Assembly (NCBI GenBank): GCA_964450725.1
Contig: CAYVGO010000026.1
Location: 1 to 28,033 of the forward strand
Direction of reading: 5' to 3'
DNA from: CAYVGO01 sp964450725
GTDB taxonomy: Bacteria; Bacteroidota; Bacteroidia; Bacteroidales; UBA932
DNA length: 28,033 nt
Shown here: piece after piece, positions 16,660 through 25,146 of the stretch
Numbering within the stretch: position 1 is the stretch's first letter
Layout of the letters: each line of letters opens with the position of its first letter
The notes under the pieces: model-generated
What the model was told of the DNA's origin: nothing
What the model saw: only the letters and a program-made list of their open reading frames with translations
Databases searched by the model: none
Position numbers and translations under genes: made by a program

Positions 16660-18441
16660 TTAATTGATTAACTTCAATTTATTTTTGATAAGTTCCAATT
16701 CTTTTTTCAACTTATTTATCTTTTGCTCAAAATCTCTCAAAATAGATATTGAGTTTTCTGACTTGGCAAAAAATGATAAATTGTTTTCTAAGCGTTGTAT
16801 TTGGTTTTCTATCATGCTGTGCTTTTTTTGGAGTTCTGCACGTGTTTGAAACTTTTGCTGGGGACTTGTAGCCATATTGGCTTTGAAAAGTAAAAGTTCT
16901 TTCTGCTTACCTTCAATATTGGCTTTCGAACAAAATTCAGTCAACGCTTCATCATATTGTTGCTGCAATTGCAGGAATACTGATTTGGGTAATCTTTGGT
17001 CGCTCTGCCACTGCTGTTGGTATTGTTTTAAGTTTTGCAGGTTTTCGGTTTCATTATCAGAGATGTCGAGATTTTTGATATTACGAATAATTTCTTCTTT
17101 TTTAGCAATCACTTCTGCAGTCAAAGCATCTTGCTCTTGTCGTTGATTCTTTGTTTGTTCATTCTTTTGATCAAAAAATGAATTACAAGCTGTTTGAAAG
17201 CGCTTCCATAAAAGGTCTCCAACTTTTTTATTCTGGACATATTCAATGGTTTTCCAACGTTTCTGAGCATCAATTACTCTCTGTAGTGCATCTTTGCTAT
17301 GTTCTGCCTGTAGTTCGTTTTCAACGATTTCACACAACTGTTCACGCTCTTTGATAATGGTATTTTGATGTTCTTTGAGTTGCTTAAAGAATGCTCGCTT
17401 TTGGGTAAAGAACGCATTTGTCAATGTTCTAAAGCGTTCAAAAATATTGTTACTGGCTTTTCTATCTATAATGTGTCCAATTTTTCTCCACTCTTCTTGT
17501 ATTTGCAAAACGCTGGTTGTTGCTTGTTGCCAATCTTTCAACGTAGCATATTCTTTCCCTATTAAGTTTTCCATTTGTGTACATAATTCCTGCTTAAGTT
17601 GCAAAAACTGTTCACTCTCTTTCTTTCGTATTTCAATATATTCCTGATAACGGTTATTCAACTCTGCCGTAACCGCTTTAAATCTTAACCAGAGTGGTTC
17701 TTTATGTTCTATGGCTACTGGTCCTATTTCTCTCCAACGGTCATGATAAAATTGCAATTGTCGAATAGCATCAACAATTTTACCATCACTTAACATTGCT
17801 TCCAACTGCTCACAAAGTTGTATCTTACTTTCTAAATTCTTCTGAAAATCAAGTTCTAAGAACTCTTTATGGAGTTTCATGTAGTAATTATAAAAAATTT
17901 CTACATGATGGTGGTAGGTGTCCCATAATTCTCTTGATTTAGCAGTAGCAACTTCTCCTATCTTTTTCCATTTATCTTGTAAATGACGGAATTCTTTTAC
18001 AATAACATCTATACTTTCATTGCTGCTTGTGAGTTTTTTAATTTCTTCAATCACAGATTGTTTCATCTCATAATTTTTCTCACGTTCTGTCTCTAAAAGT
18101 AAGTTATGCTTTTGTTTTTTCTCTTTATAAGATTGTAATAGTTTTTTGAGTACTTCTTCTTGTTCTCTATACTGCTCTAACTCAGTGTTGATTTCTTCTT
18201 CCGATTTGTCGGATTGACGAAGTAAATCCATCATCTGATGCCATTTTTTATAAAACTGTGTTTTTATGGATTCTACATCACTACGAATTTCATCAATATC
18301 ACTACGTTCGACTAAAGTATGTAACTCTTCTAATAACTTCTGCATAGAGAAGTTGACATATTTACGGTCATTATCCGACTCTATTGCTACTGCTTCTTCA
18401 TTATGTTCTTGTTCTGAAAGGAATAACTCGCTATTTTCCAT
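16660..18441 (-). CDS. DUF349 repeat coiled-coil protein
   Basis: A 593-aa charged, Gln/Lys/Glu-rich helical protein without a signal peptide. DUF349 units recur, each with a W-(K/R)-x-I-G core and a following helix: KWKKIGEV, RWREIGPV, EWRKIGHI, RWKTIEYV and a degenerate fifth, QWQSDQRLP. Long coiled coils fill both ends. The family is common in Bacteroidota and of unknown function; relatives include the short DUF349 proteins seen in other phyla. The gene stands alone, with a -7 box 54 nt upstream and 172 bp before trxB. Confidence 0.87.
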   Translation of the reverse strand: MENSELFLSEQEHNEEAVAIESDNDRKYVNFSMQKLLEELHTLVERSDIDEIRSDVESIKTQFYKKWHQMMDLLRQSDKSEEEINTELEQYREQEEVLKKLLQSYKEKKQKHNLLLETEREKNYEMKQSVIEEIKKLTSSNESIDVIVKEFRHLQDKWKKIGEVATAKSRELWDTYHHHVEIFYNYYMKLHKEFLELDFQKNLESKIQLCEQLEAMLSDGKIVDAIRQLQFYHDRWREIGPVAIEHKEPLWLRFKAVTAELNNRYQEYIEIRKKESEQFLQLKQELCTQMENLIGKEYATLKDWQQATTSVLQIQEEWRKIGHIIDRKASNNIFERFRTLTNAFFTQKRAFFKQLKEHQNTIIKEREQLCEIVENELQAEHSKDALQRVIDAQKRWKTIEYVQNKKVGDLLWKRFQTACNSFFDQKNEQTKNQRQEQDALTAEVIAKKEEIIRNIKNLDISDNETENLQNLKQYQQQWQSDQRLPKSVFLQLQQQYDEALTEFCSKANIEGKQKELLLFKANMATSPQQKFQTRAELQKKHSMIENQIQRLENNLSFFAKSENSISILRDFEQKINKLKKELELIKNKLKLIN

Positions 18442-18494
18442 ACTTGTTGAGATTTTATTGATAAGATGAAGTTATAATTGCCTTTTTGCGAAGG

Positions 18495-18502
18495 CAAATT
18501 TA
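18495..18502 (-). promoter_or_regulatory. -7 box of the DUF349 gene (TAAATTTG)
   Basis: TAAATTTG on the minus strand fits TAnnTTTG and lies 53 nt before the DUF349 ATG. A 7-bp inverted repeat, TTGCCTT/AAGGCAA (18478-18497, 6-nt loop), overlaps its downstream end. No clear -33 element is seen. Confidence 0.45.
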
Positions 18503-18606
18503 GTGAAATATTAGGAATACTCCACTAATAATGATAAAAACATTGAGATTTACTTGAGATAAAAGATGTCAATAGTTTACTTATACAGTTGATAATAAAA
18601 AACTTA

Positions 18607-19068
18607 CTATAAAGAATACATCGGATAACTCACACAGTCTGGGAGCATTGCATAATCGTTTATTGAACACAATAATGGCTGTATTTTAGACAGTGGTATT
18701 TCTATCGGTGTAATGAAAAAATGAGGATGTTCCTCAATAATAGTTTTGTAATCTGTTGCTGATTCAGAAAAAATTGACAATATATAATTGACTTTAGAAA
18801 GTTGCGAAGAGATGTTGTGGACTATAAGGCAATCTTTGTGTGATAATAAGAAAAACCTGTTGCTTTGCCTTTGGGCAATATAAGAATCAATCAATACTTC
18901 CTGACCGTCGTAGTAAACTTTCTGACGGGTACATCGGTAAAAGTCGATGGATAAAGTTTTGCCGATATAGTATGCTATTTGATAGTAAGGTAAAGAGGTT
19001 TGCAGCCCGATAACGTAATGAGAATCTTCGTCTAAAGGTGAATCGGCAATAATGATTTTTTTACTCAT
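18607..19068 (-). CDS. IPExxxVDY family-like protein
   Basis: A 153-aa protein from the ATG at 19066-19068, which overlaps the TGA of the hydrolase gene (ATGA). A longer in-frame start at 19089 is less likely. DEDSHYVIGLQTSLPYYQIAY at the start, RFFLLSHKD in the middle and KVNYILSIF resemble the Bacteroidota-specific IPExxxVDY family. The name-giving C-terminal motif is not clearly preserved, so this is a tentative assignment. No signal peptide or transmembrane helix is seen. The function is unknown. It is the last gene of the aerotolerance run. Confidence 0.5.
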   Translation of the reverse strand: MSKKIIIADSPLDEDSHYVIGLQTSLPYYQIAYYIGKTLSIDFYRCTRQKVYYDGQEVLIDSYIAQRQSNRFFLLSHKDCLIVHNISSQLSKVNYILSIFSESATDYKTIIEEHPHFFITPIEIPLSKIQPLLCSINDYAMLPDCVSYPMYSL

Positions 19069-19865
19069 TGCAGAAAAGAACATAAGCATTCAACAAACTG
19101 ATCTTGTTCTTCTATAAAGCCGATATGTCCGCTATGCTCTAATGTGTATATAACTGCTTTAGGAAATTGCCGTATTAATTCTTGTGCGACTGTATTGTAA
19201 GGTATAAAGTTATCTTCTTTGCCAAAAATAAAGGTATAGGGTTGATTACATTGAGATAAGAATGGTTTGTAATCTTTACGTTCCATCATTCCTTTTAATG
19301 TAGCAATAATTCCCTCCGGCTCTAAAAACTCGGTATGTACTTGTAACTTTAGTATTTGTTCTTCAAACTTTTTACGATGATGACTTGCAAAAAGCTGAGG
19401 AATAAACAAGTTTAGCAATGACTCGGTTTTTCCTTCTTTAATAATTCTAATTTGCTGTAATCTGTCTTCTTTTTTCTGCTCAGTATCAGGATTTGGAGTA
19501 GAATGTGCAAAGATTAAACTGCTGTAATGTTCCGGATATTGTTCGGCAAAGGCTAAAGAGACATAACCTCCTAAAGAGTGCCCTAAAAGGTGTACTTTGT
19601 CTATCTTATATTCGTCTGTCATCGCTTTGACGGCTTTTGCCATAAACTCCATCGTATTGACTTCTGTAACTGAAGAACCTGAAAATCCATGTCCGGGTAA
19701 ATCACAGCGAAGAATACAAAAACTATCTGCCAGTACATCAGCCAAATCGTCAAAGACCTCTAAACTTTCTAAAAACCCATGTAACATGACAATGGCAGGC
19801 TTTTGAGAATCTCCTTGTTGGCTGATACGAAGAGGTGTACCTTCTATTTGAATAAACTTTTCCAT
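19065..19865 (-). CDS. Alpha/beta fold hydrolase
   Basis: A 266-aa soluble hydrolase of the BioH/MenH-like type. HGFLES forms the oxyanion region (about 29-34), GHSLGGYVSLAF carries the nucleophile Ser97, FGKEDNFIP supplies the likely acid Asp, and HSGHIGFIEEQD the catalytic His. A cap-like helical insertion lies between about 125 and 200. The substrate cannot be inferred. Its start is 9 bp after the DUF2156 stop and its stop overlaps the next start, so the three genes form a tight translational unit. Confidence 0.88.
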   Translation of the reverse strand: MEKFIQIEGTPLRISQQGDSQKPAIVMLHGFLESLEVFDDLADVLADSFCILRCDLPGHGFSGSSVTEVNTMEFMAKAVKAMTDEYKIDKVHLLGHSLGGYVSLAFAEQYPEHYSSLIFAHSTPNPDTEQKKEDRLQQIRIIKEGKTESLLNLFIPQLFASHHRKKFEEQILKLQVHTEFLEPEGIIATLKGMMERKDYKPFLSQCNQPYTFIFGKEDNFIPYNTVAQELIRQFPKAVIYTLEHSGHIGFIEEQDQFVECLCSFLQ

Positions 19866-19874
19866 ATTACAATG

Positions 19875-20762
19875 TTAAGGCAAAAGAACTGCTTGATATT
19901 TTTCCAATAAATATACCGGGGAATAAGATAACTTTGCTTTGCGTAATCCCTCGTCGCCTGCGTCGTCTTCTCTGTTTATGTATTTACAAGACAAGGCATT
20001 TTGAATAGCAAACTGCTGATTGATGAAAGGGTATGCTCCCTGTATATCTCCAAAGGCTTTTTCTATGTAAACAATAAAAGTATCACTGTTGAGTTTCTCT
20101 CCGATAGTATAAGCTACAACTTTTCCTTGCAACCTTAATAATAACCCCTGTATCTCTAATGCTAAAAAAGAGTTTAAAGTAATCTTTGTAGCACAGGTTT
20201 CTGATAAAAGAGAAGAATTGTCTTTACAGTTATTGGCTTTACACCACTCTTCTGTCATGGCAATACATTCTTTGATATTATCTGCGGTAATTTCTTCAAG
20301 TTGCCATTCTGCATTATCTTTAAATCTTGCGATATGATTACGCTTTGATTGTAACTTTTTACCCGACAAAGTTGTCATCTTTTCTGTTTCATAGATATAA
20401 TCAGAAAGATGTCGTTGAGACGTAAGGTTGAATTTAGAAAGAGTGTTCTGACTGAAAAGTTCTTTTTGAGCAGGAAGAATGCCGTGAATCTTTAAAGGTA
20501 TTTTTTGCTCGTCAGCATATTCTATCATTTTTTGCAGCACTTGCTCAACATTGCATTTCCCTATAGGAAATAAAAAACTTACTTTTCCTTGAGATTCTGA
20601 TTTTACTAATAAAGCATTATCAACTTCCGCAATTTCAATTTTGTACTCATTCTTCCAAACATAAATATTAGTAAAAGAGTATTCTGCACCTTGAAAATCA
20701 GACTCTTTAAGTTTTTGTTTAATCCATGCCTTATCTTCTAAGGTAACTTTTTTAAAATTCAT
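19875..20762 (-). CDS. DUF2156 (phosphatidylglycerol lysyltransferase-like) protein
   Basis: A 295-aa soluble protein with the DUF2156 fold, two GNAT-like halves related to the catalytic domain of MprF-type lysyltransferases but without the membrane flippase part. The family blocks GKKLQSKRNHIARF and YPFINQQFAIQNAL, then YINREDDAGDEGLRKAKLSY near the C-terminus, are well kept. Its substrate is unknown; MprF-like aminoacylation is only an inference. It follows batB by 73 bp and starts the tight trio with the hydrolase and the IPExxxVDY-like gene. Confidence 0.87.
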   Translation of the reverse strand: MNFKKVTLEDKAWIKQKLKESDFQGAEYSFTNIYVWKNEYKIEIAEVDNALLVKSESQGKVSFLFPIGKCNVEQVLQKMIEYADEQKIPLKIHGILPAQKELFSQNTLSKFNLTSQRHLSDYIYETEKMTTLSGKKLQSKRNHIARFKDNAEWQLEEITADNIKECIAMTEEWCKANNCKDNSSLLSETCATKITLNSFLALEIQGLLLRLQGKVVAYTIGEKLNSDTFIVYIEKAFGDIQGAYPFINQQFAIQNALSCKYINREDDAGDEGLRKAKLSYSPVYLLEKYQAVLLP

Positions 20763-20835
20763 GATAGTAGTTTTCTATATACTGTATTCAATGTTGCTTC
20801 TCTGATAATTGTAAGTGGACTTTATCATCTTGTTT

Positions 20836-21876
20836 CTATACTGATAAAAATCTCCACAGCGGATGTTTGGTTTCTAAAAACATAATATCCAATACAAAAC
20901 AAATCAGTGCCACAATGAAAAAATAAAGATATTTATCTTTAAAATTATCAAACACAACCCCAGAAAGTTCTGTTTGTTCAATATTACGAACGGCATTAAC
21001 AATGTCATTTAATCCAAAGTTGGCATTAGTTGCCCGAACATAACTTCCTCCTCCCTGCGTTGCAATATTTTGCAGCATCAATTCGTCTAACTTTGTTACA
21101 ACAATAGTACCGGTGTTATCGGTCAACATCGTTCCGTCTTGCAGTTTTATGGGAGACCCTTCCGGCGAGCCTACTCCTATAGTAAAGACTTTAATACCAT
21201 TTTTGGCTGCCTCTTTAATAAAGGGTAAAGGATCTTGTTCATGATCTTCTCCGTCTGAAATGATGACTAAGGCTCTGCTTTTTCCTGAGTTGTCTGAATA
21301 TTGCTGTATGGCCAGCATCAATGCTTTGGCAATGTCTGTTCCTTGACGAGGAACACTGTTGGTATTAATGTTTTGTAAAAAAAGTTTGGCCGAAACAAAA
21401 TCGCTGGTAACAGGCAGTTGGACAAAAGCATCTCCGGCAAATACAATAAGACCTATTCTGTCATTTTTTAGTCTGTCAACCAATCGGCTGATTGCCCGCT
21501 TCGCATTTTCAAGGCGGGTAGGGTACAAGTCTTGGGCAAGCATACTGTTAGAAACGTCTAACGCTATGATTATTTCTATCCCTTTCCGTTTACTTTCTGT
21601 TACTTCTGCTCCTACTTGCGGACGCGCCAAGCCAATAATTAAAAATAAGTAACCAATAAGCCATAACGCCAATTTAATCTTATCTCGATGTCGAGAATTC
21701 ATTGGTGTCAGTTTTTCCAATGTCTTTAAGTCTCCGTAACGCTTTAAGGCTTTTTTACGAAAATGGCGATGAATGACATAGATTATGATGAAGAGAGGGA
21801 TTGCCAATAAAAACAATAAATATTCACCATGGGCAAGAATCACTCCTTGTGCTACTTCTATTACAAAATGTTCCAT
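20836..21876 (-). CDS. batB: BatB, VWA-domain aerotolerance protein
   Basis: Membrane-anchored von Willebrand factor A protein of 346 aa. A first helix lies near residues 17-35 and a second near 70-83; the VWA domain has the metal-ion-dependent adhesion motif DVSNS (D107, S109, S111) and IISDGEDHEQD. A C-terminal helix follows (about 320-340). In Bacteroides the Bat proteins are linked to oxygen tolerance and envelope stress, working with MoxR. The ATG at 21876 is preferred over a TTG three codons earlier. It lies after batA but is separated from it by more than 310 bp, including a scaffold gap. Confidence 0.87.
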   Translation of the reverse strand: MEHFVIEVAQGVILAHGEYLLFLLAIPLFIIIYVIHRHFRKKALKRYGDLKTLEKLTPMNSRHRDKIKLALWLIGYLFLIIGLARPQVGAEVTESKRKGIEIIIALDVSNSMLAQDLYPTRLENAKRAISRLVDRLKNDRIGLIVFAGDAFVQLPVTSDFVSAKLFLQNINTNSVPRQGTDIAKALMLAIQQYSDNSGKSRALVIISDGEDHEQDPLPFIKEAAKNGIKVFTIGVGSPEGSPIKLQDGTMLTDNTGTIVVTKLDELMLQNIATQGGGSYVRATNANFGLNDIVNAVRNIEQTELSGVVFDNFKDKYLYFFIVALICFVLDIMFLETKHPLWRFLSV

Positions 21877-21946
21877 AAAAGACAAAAAATAATTTACAAT
21901 TTGACAAACGACTTTTTAAAACCTGAAAGAGTGAACAATGGGCTGT

Positions 21947-21954
21947 CAAAAATA
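21947..21954 (-). promoter_or_regulatory. Possible -7 box upstream of batB
   Basis: TATTTTTG on the minus strand fits TAnnTTTG, 70 nt before the batB ATG. A TTTG lies 23 nt upstream, wider than the usual spacer. If real, batB would have a promoter of its own. Confidence 0.3.
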
Positions 21955-21985
21955 CAAGCTTACCAGTTTACAGAGACCAAACTTA

Positions 21986-22085
21986 NNNNNNNNNNNNNNN
22001 NNNNNNNNNNNNNNNNNNNNNNNNNNNNNNNNNNNNNNNNNNNNNNNNNNNNNNNNNNNNNNNNNNNNNNNNNNNNNNNNNNNNN
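21986..22085. other. Scaffold gap of 100 N
   Basis: A run of exactly 100 undetermined bases, the usual placeholder for a gap of unknown length. It splits the batA-batB intergenic region. Both flanking genes are complete, so only intergenic sequence or an inserted element is missing. The known flanks hold no gene. Confidence 0.98.
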
Positions 22086-22149
22086 ATAAGAAAATACCTT
22101 CAGATTATCTCTCTGTATTAAAAAATTATCTTCTCGCATATTTTTCTGA

Positions 22150-22195
22150 GAATGTATTTTCATTAACCGTTACCCGTTTACCATTCACCCCTAAT
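22150..22195. repeat. Heptad-like intergenic repeat after batA
   Basis: Read on the minus strand right after the batA stop, degenerate 7-bp units (GGTGAAT, GGTAAAC, GGGTAAC, GGTTAAT) lead into a 17-bp block found exactly again at 25954-25970. This is a short tandem repeat of the kind common between genes in Bacteroidota. Confidence 0.5.
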
Positions 22196-23203
22196 TTACG
22201 GTATTCTGCGTAAAACAACATAGCGTATCAAAAACTCCAGCAACAAGCACAATAATGCTATGTTTCCGTAAATGTAATATTCCTCCTTATAATTAGTCAA
22301 AAAGTCATGATCAAATTTTGTTTTCTCTAACTGATTAATTTGCGCATAAATTTCCTTCAACTTCGTATTGCTTGTGGCTCTGAAATACTCTCCGCCGGTT
22401 TTTTTAGAAATCTCTTTCAATACAGGTTCGTCAATTTCCACTTTCATATTTTGTATTTGAATACCAAATGGAGTAGGTACAGGGTAGGGAGCCATTCCCA
22501 TAGTTCCGACACCAATAGTATAAACTCGAATACCGTAATTTACGGCTAAGTCGGCGGCCGTCAACGGAGAAACTTCTCCGGAATTGTTCACTCCGTCGGT
22601 CAACAAAATGATAACTTTACTTCTGACCGTACTCTCTTTCAATCGATTAACGGCGGTTGCTAATCCGTTCCCAATGGCTGTTCCGTCTTTAATCATTCCG
22701 GTTTTTATCTCTTTGACAAGATTAATGAGGGTTATTCTATCTGTAGTCAACGGACATTGCGTAAAACTTTCTCCTGCAAAAACCACTAATCCTAAACGGT
22801 CGTTGGGTCGTTCAGAGATGAATTGCATGGAAATATCTTTTGAGGCTTCAATTCTATCGGGCTTAAAGTCTTGTGCCAGCATACTGGTAGAAATATCTAA
22901 GGCTAACATAATATCAATACCCTCGACCTGAATGTTTTCTGTTTGAGATGTTGAGCGGGGACGTGCTAAGGCAACTACCACAAAAAAGATTGCCAAACAA
23001 CGCAGTGCTACAGGAACATGCTTGAGATAATATCGAATGCCTTTATTGGCCTTCCCAAAAGGTAATGTTGTCGAAATGATGACAACATTGCGATGGCGTA
23101 ACTTGTAAAAGATATACCACGCCAATACAATAGGAATCAAAAGGAGTAACCAAAAATATTGAGGAGCGGAAAAATCAATTTCCAATAAAGAGGTAAGCCA
23201 CAT
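22196..23203 (-). CDS. batA: BatA, VWA-domain aerotolerance protein
   Basis: Membrane-anchored VWA protein of 335 aa, paralogous to the downstream BatB. Helices lie near residues 16-33 and 64-80. The metal-ion-dependent adhesion motif is DISTS (D103, S105, S107), followed by LAQDFKPDR, then LLTDGVNNSGE and YTIGVGTMG; a C-terminal helix is near 310-325. The large VWA domain is expected on the periplasmic or cytoplasmic face as part of the Bat complex. It starts 11 bp after the BatD-like gene, consistent with co-transcription. Its downstream region contains a heptad-like repeat and the scaffold gap. Confidence 0.89.
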   Translation of the reverse strand: MWLTSLLEIDFSAPQYFWLLLLIPIVLAWYIFYKLRHRNVVIISTTLPFGKANKGIRYYLKHVPVALRCLAIFFVVVALARPRSTSQTENIQVEGIDIMLALDISTSMLAQDFKPDRIEASKDISMQFISERPNDRLGLVVFAGESFTQCPLTTDRITLINLVKEIKTGMIKDGTAIGNGLATAVNRLKESTVRSKVIILLTDGVNNSGEVSPLTAADLAVNYGIRVYTIGVGTMGMAPYPVPTPFGIQIQNMKVEIDEPVLKEISKKTGGEYFRATSNTKLKEIYAQINQLEKTKFDHDFLTNYKEEYYIYGNIALLCLLLEFLIRYVVLRRIP

Positions 23204-23214
23204 ACAATCAAAAA

Positions 23215-24225
23215 TTAATGGGTTTGTTCACTTGAAGGTTTGACTTCATCATCTACAGGTTTTGTTTTCTCTACAAATTCAACAATGCTAAGGAAACTTT
23301 GTTCATTTTCATTAGGCAGTGGTGTGTATTTGGCAAACTTGGCCAGGTCTGAAAAGTAAAAACACTCCTTTAACTTTTCTACCAACTCTTTTTCAATACC
23401 TTCAATTCTTTGGAAAGACGTGATAATTTCATTACTGGTTTGTTCCATGGAAGGAATCTGGAAACGGCCTTCAATATAACGTCTTACAATGTCAGATAAC
23501 AATGAATAGTATTCTTTGTCTCGACCACTTTCCCAAAGTTTTCTGCTTTTTAAGCCCTGTAATGCTTTAATGGCTTTTTCATAAGGCGGAATCTCAGGCT
23601 CTTTTCGAGCAAAGATGTTCTTCTTACCGTTTAACCTGAAAAATAACCATACGCCAAAAACGATGAGCAGCAAAATCAGTATCCCTAATAAAATGTAGGG
23701 TAAGAACTCATCTAAAGTATAGGGATATTCAATGATGGGCATAATCGGGTGGGGAGTAAACGTAGAGTCAAGTGTGGGATTTTTGACTACAAGTTTTAAA
23801 ATGTTACTTCTCACGGTATCTATTCTATGACCGGAATTGACCAAAAACTGAATAGATGGAAATGAGTAAACTGTATTGCCTGTGAATGATGTAAGGAGGT
23901 AATTTCTTACAACTTTCATATTGTGAGGTGGGATAGACCGGTCATTCACCGTATCAAGCGCAGAGACTTCTAAAATTTCAATACCCTGCATTACAGAGTC
24001 TCTCAATATGGGAAGTTCTCCGGTTAATCGTTTGTCATGTTCTAAAAAGATTTTTAATGTTACCGTATCTCCAATAAATATACTGTCTTTGGAGAGTTGC
24101 ATTTCTATTTTGGGTAAAGGGATTTGTCCGCCGGCAAAATAAAAAACCGACAATCCCATCCACAACAAAATACTCTTTTTCATCATACTGCTTACCGACA
24201 TTTTATATAATCTATAGAAGTTCAT
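23215..24225 (-). CDS. BatD-like membrane protein of the aerotolerance operon
   Basis: Exported single-pass protein. A signal peptide (MMKKSILLWMGLSVFYFAGG) is followed by a beta-sandwich-like domain (IFIGDTVTLKIFLEHD, LTSFTGNTVYSFPSIQF) of the BatD/oxygen-tolerance type, a transmembrane helix (about 174-197 from this start) and a cytoplasmic helical tail (RRYIEGRFQIPSMEQTSNE). This is the gene normally found between DUF58 and batA in Bacteroidota bat operons; it is not the separate large BatD usually found after batC. The start is uncertain: 24225 lies just after the DUF58 stop, 24186 or 24183 gives a more typical signal peptide, and 24249 would overlap DUF58. Confidence 0.75.
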   Translation of the reverse strand: MNFYRLYKMSVSSMMKKSILLWMGLSVFYFAGGQIPLPKIEMQLSKDSIFIGDTVTLKIFLEHDKRLTGELPILRDSVMQGIEILEVSALDTVNDRSIPPHNMKVVRNYLLTSFTGNTVYSFPSIQFLVNSGHRIDTVRSNILKLVVKNPTLDSTFTPHPIMPIIEYPYTLDEFLPYILLGILILLLIVFGVWLFFRLNGKKNIFARKEPEIPPYEKAIKALQGLKSRKLWESGRDKEYYSLLSDIVRRYIEGRFQIPSMEQTSNEIITSFQRIEGIEKELVEKLKECFYFSDLAKFAKYTPLPNENEQSFLSIVEFVEKTKPVDDEVKPSSEQTH

Positions 24226-24238
24226 AAGTTTGTTACAA

Positions 24239-25120
24239 TTACCGTGCATGAAACAATTTAATCAACGGAAGTACAAAGTCATCCTGCGTATTAATTTCTA
24301 CATTGTCAACATTGACTTTATTGAGTACGGTCAGCAATTCATTATCTGCCGATTGTTTCCATGCCGAAAATTGTTGACGAACACTTTTCAAAGCCGTATC
24401 AACCCACATAATCTTATTGGTTTCGGCATCACGAAACTCAATAATTCCAACATTCGGTAACTCTTTATCTCGCTTATCCACTACTTTAATCACACCAATA
24501 TCATGCTTTGAAGAAGCAATCCGTAGTGCATTTTCAAACAAAGGTTTTCCCTGTAAATTTACATCAAGCATGTCCGACAAAATAAATGCCGAACATCTAC
24601 GCTTGATAACATTAGTCAAATAACGTAAAGGAACACTGATGTTTGTACCTCTGTTTTTTGGAGTACAACTTAATATTTCACGGATAATTCTTAATGTGTG
24701 CGACCGTCCTTTTTTGGGAGGAATAAACAATTCTATTTCGTTACTGAACAAAATAATTCCTACTTTATCATTATTCATACCGGCAGAAAAAGAGAGAATC
24801 GCTGCTAACTCAGTTAATAAATCTCGCTTTATTTTAGAGGTCGTACCGAAATAATTGGAAGCACTGACATCTACCAGCAACATCACAGTCAATTCTCGCT
24901 CTTCTTCAAAAACCTTGACATGCGGTGCATTAAAACGAGCGGTTACATTCCAGTCAATATTTCGAATTTCATCTCCGTATTGATATTCTCTGACTTCGCT
25001 AAACGTCATTCCTCTACCCTTAAAAGCACTATGGTACTCTCCGGCGAAAATCTGACGTGAAAGTCCTTTGGTTGTAATCTCTATTTTACGAACCTTTTTT
25101 AATAACTCTTGTGTATCCAT
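24239..25120 (-). CDS. DUF58 domain-containing protein
   Basis: A 293-aa VWA-like protein of the DUF58 family (COG1721), the usual partner of MoxR ATPases. The family signature is present: FKGRGMTFSEVREYQYGDEI, then RNIDWNVTARF (53-63), and DVSAS (84-88), a MIDAS-like site in the VWA fold. It has no hydrophobic helix, so it is soluble, as in the short DUF58 type. It lies 26 bp after the toxin gene; in most bat operons it directly follows moxR, so the intervening pair has been inserted. Confidence 0.9.
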   Translation of the reverse strand: MDTQELLKKVRKIEITTKGLSRQIFAGEYHSAFKGRGMTFSEVREYQYGDEIRNIDWNVTARFNAPHVKVFEEERELTVMLLVDVSASNYFGTTSKIKRDLLTELAAILSFSAGMNNDKVGIILFSNEIELFIPPKKGRSHTLRIIREILSCTPKNRGTNISVPLRYLTNVIKRRCSAFILSDMLDVNLQGKPLFENALRIASSKHDIGVIKVVDKRDKELPNVGIIEFRDAETNKIMWVDTALKSVRQQFSAWKQSADNELLTVLNKVNVDNVEINTQDDFVLPLIKLFHAR

Positions 25121-25146
25121 TTTTTAATCCATCTGTGGTAAAGATT

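Noticed and set aside
16664..17647. Plus-strand frames opposite the DUF349 gene
   Set aside because: Cys/Phe/Ser-rich translations are the expected antisense of Gln/Lys/Glu-rich coiled-coil codons.
21829..22213. Reading frames spanning the scaffold gap
   Set aside because: They exist only because the undetermined bases contain no stops; the flanking parts do not resemble protein.
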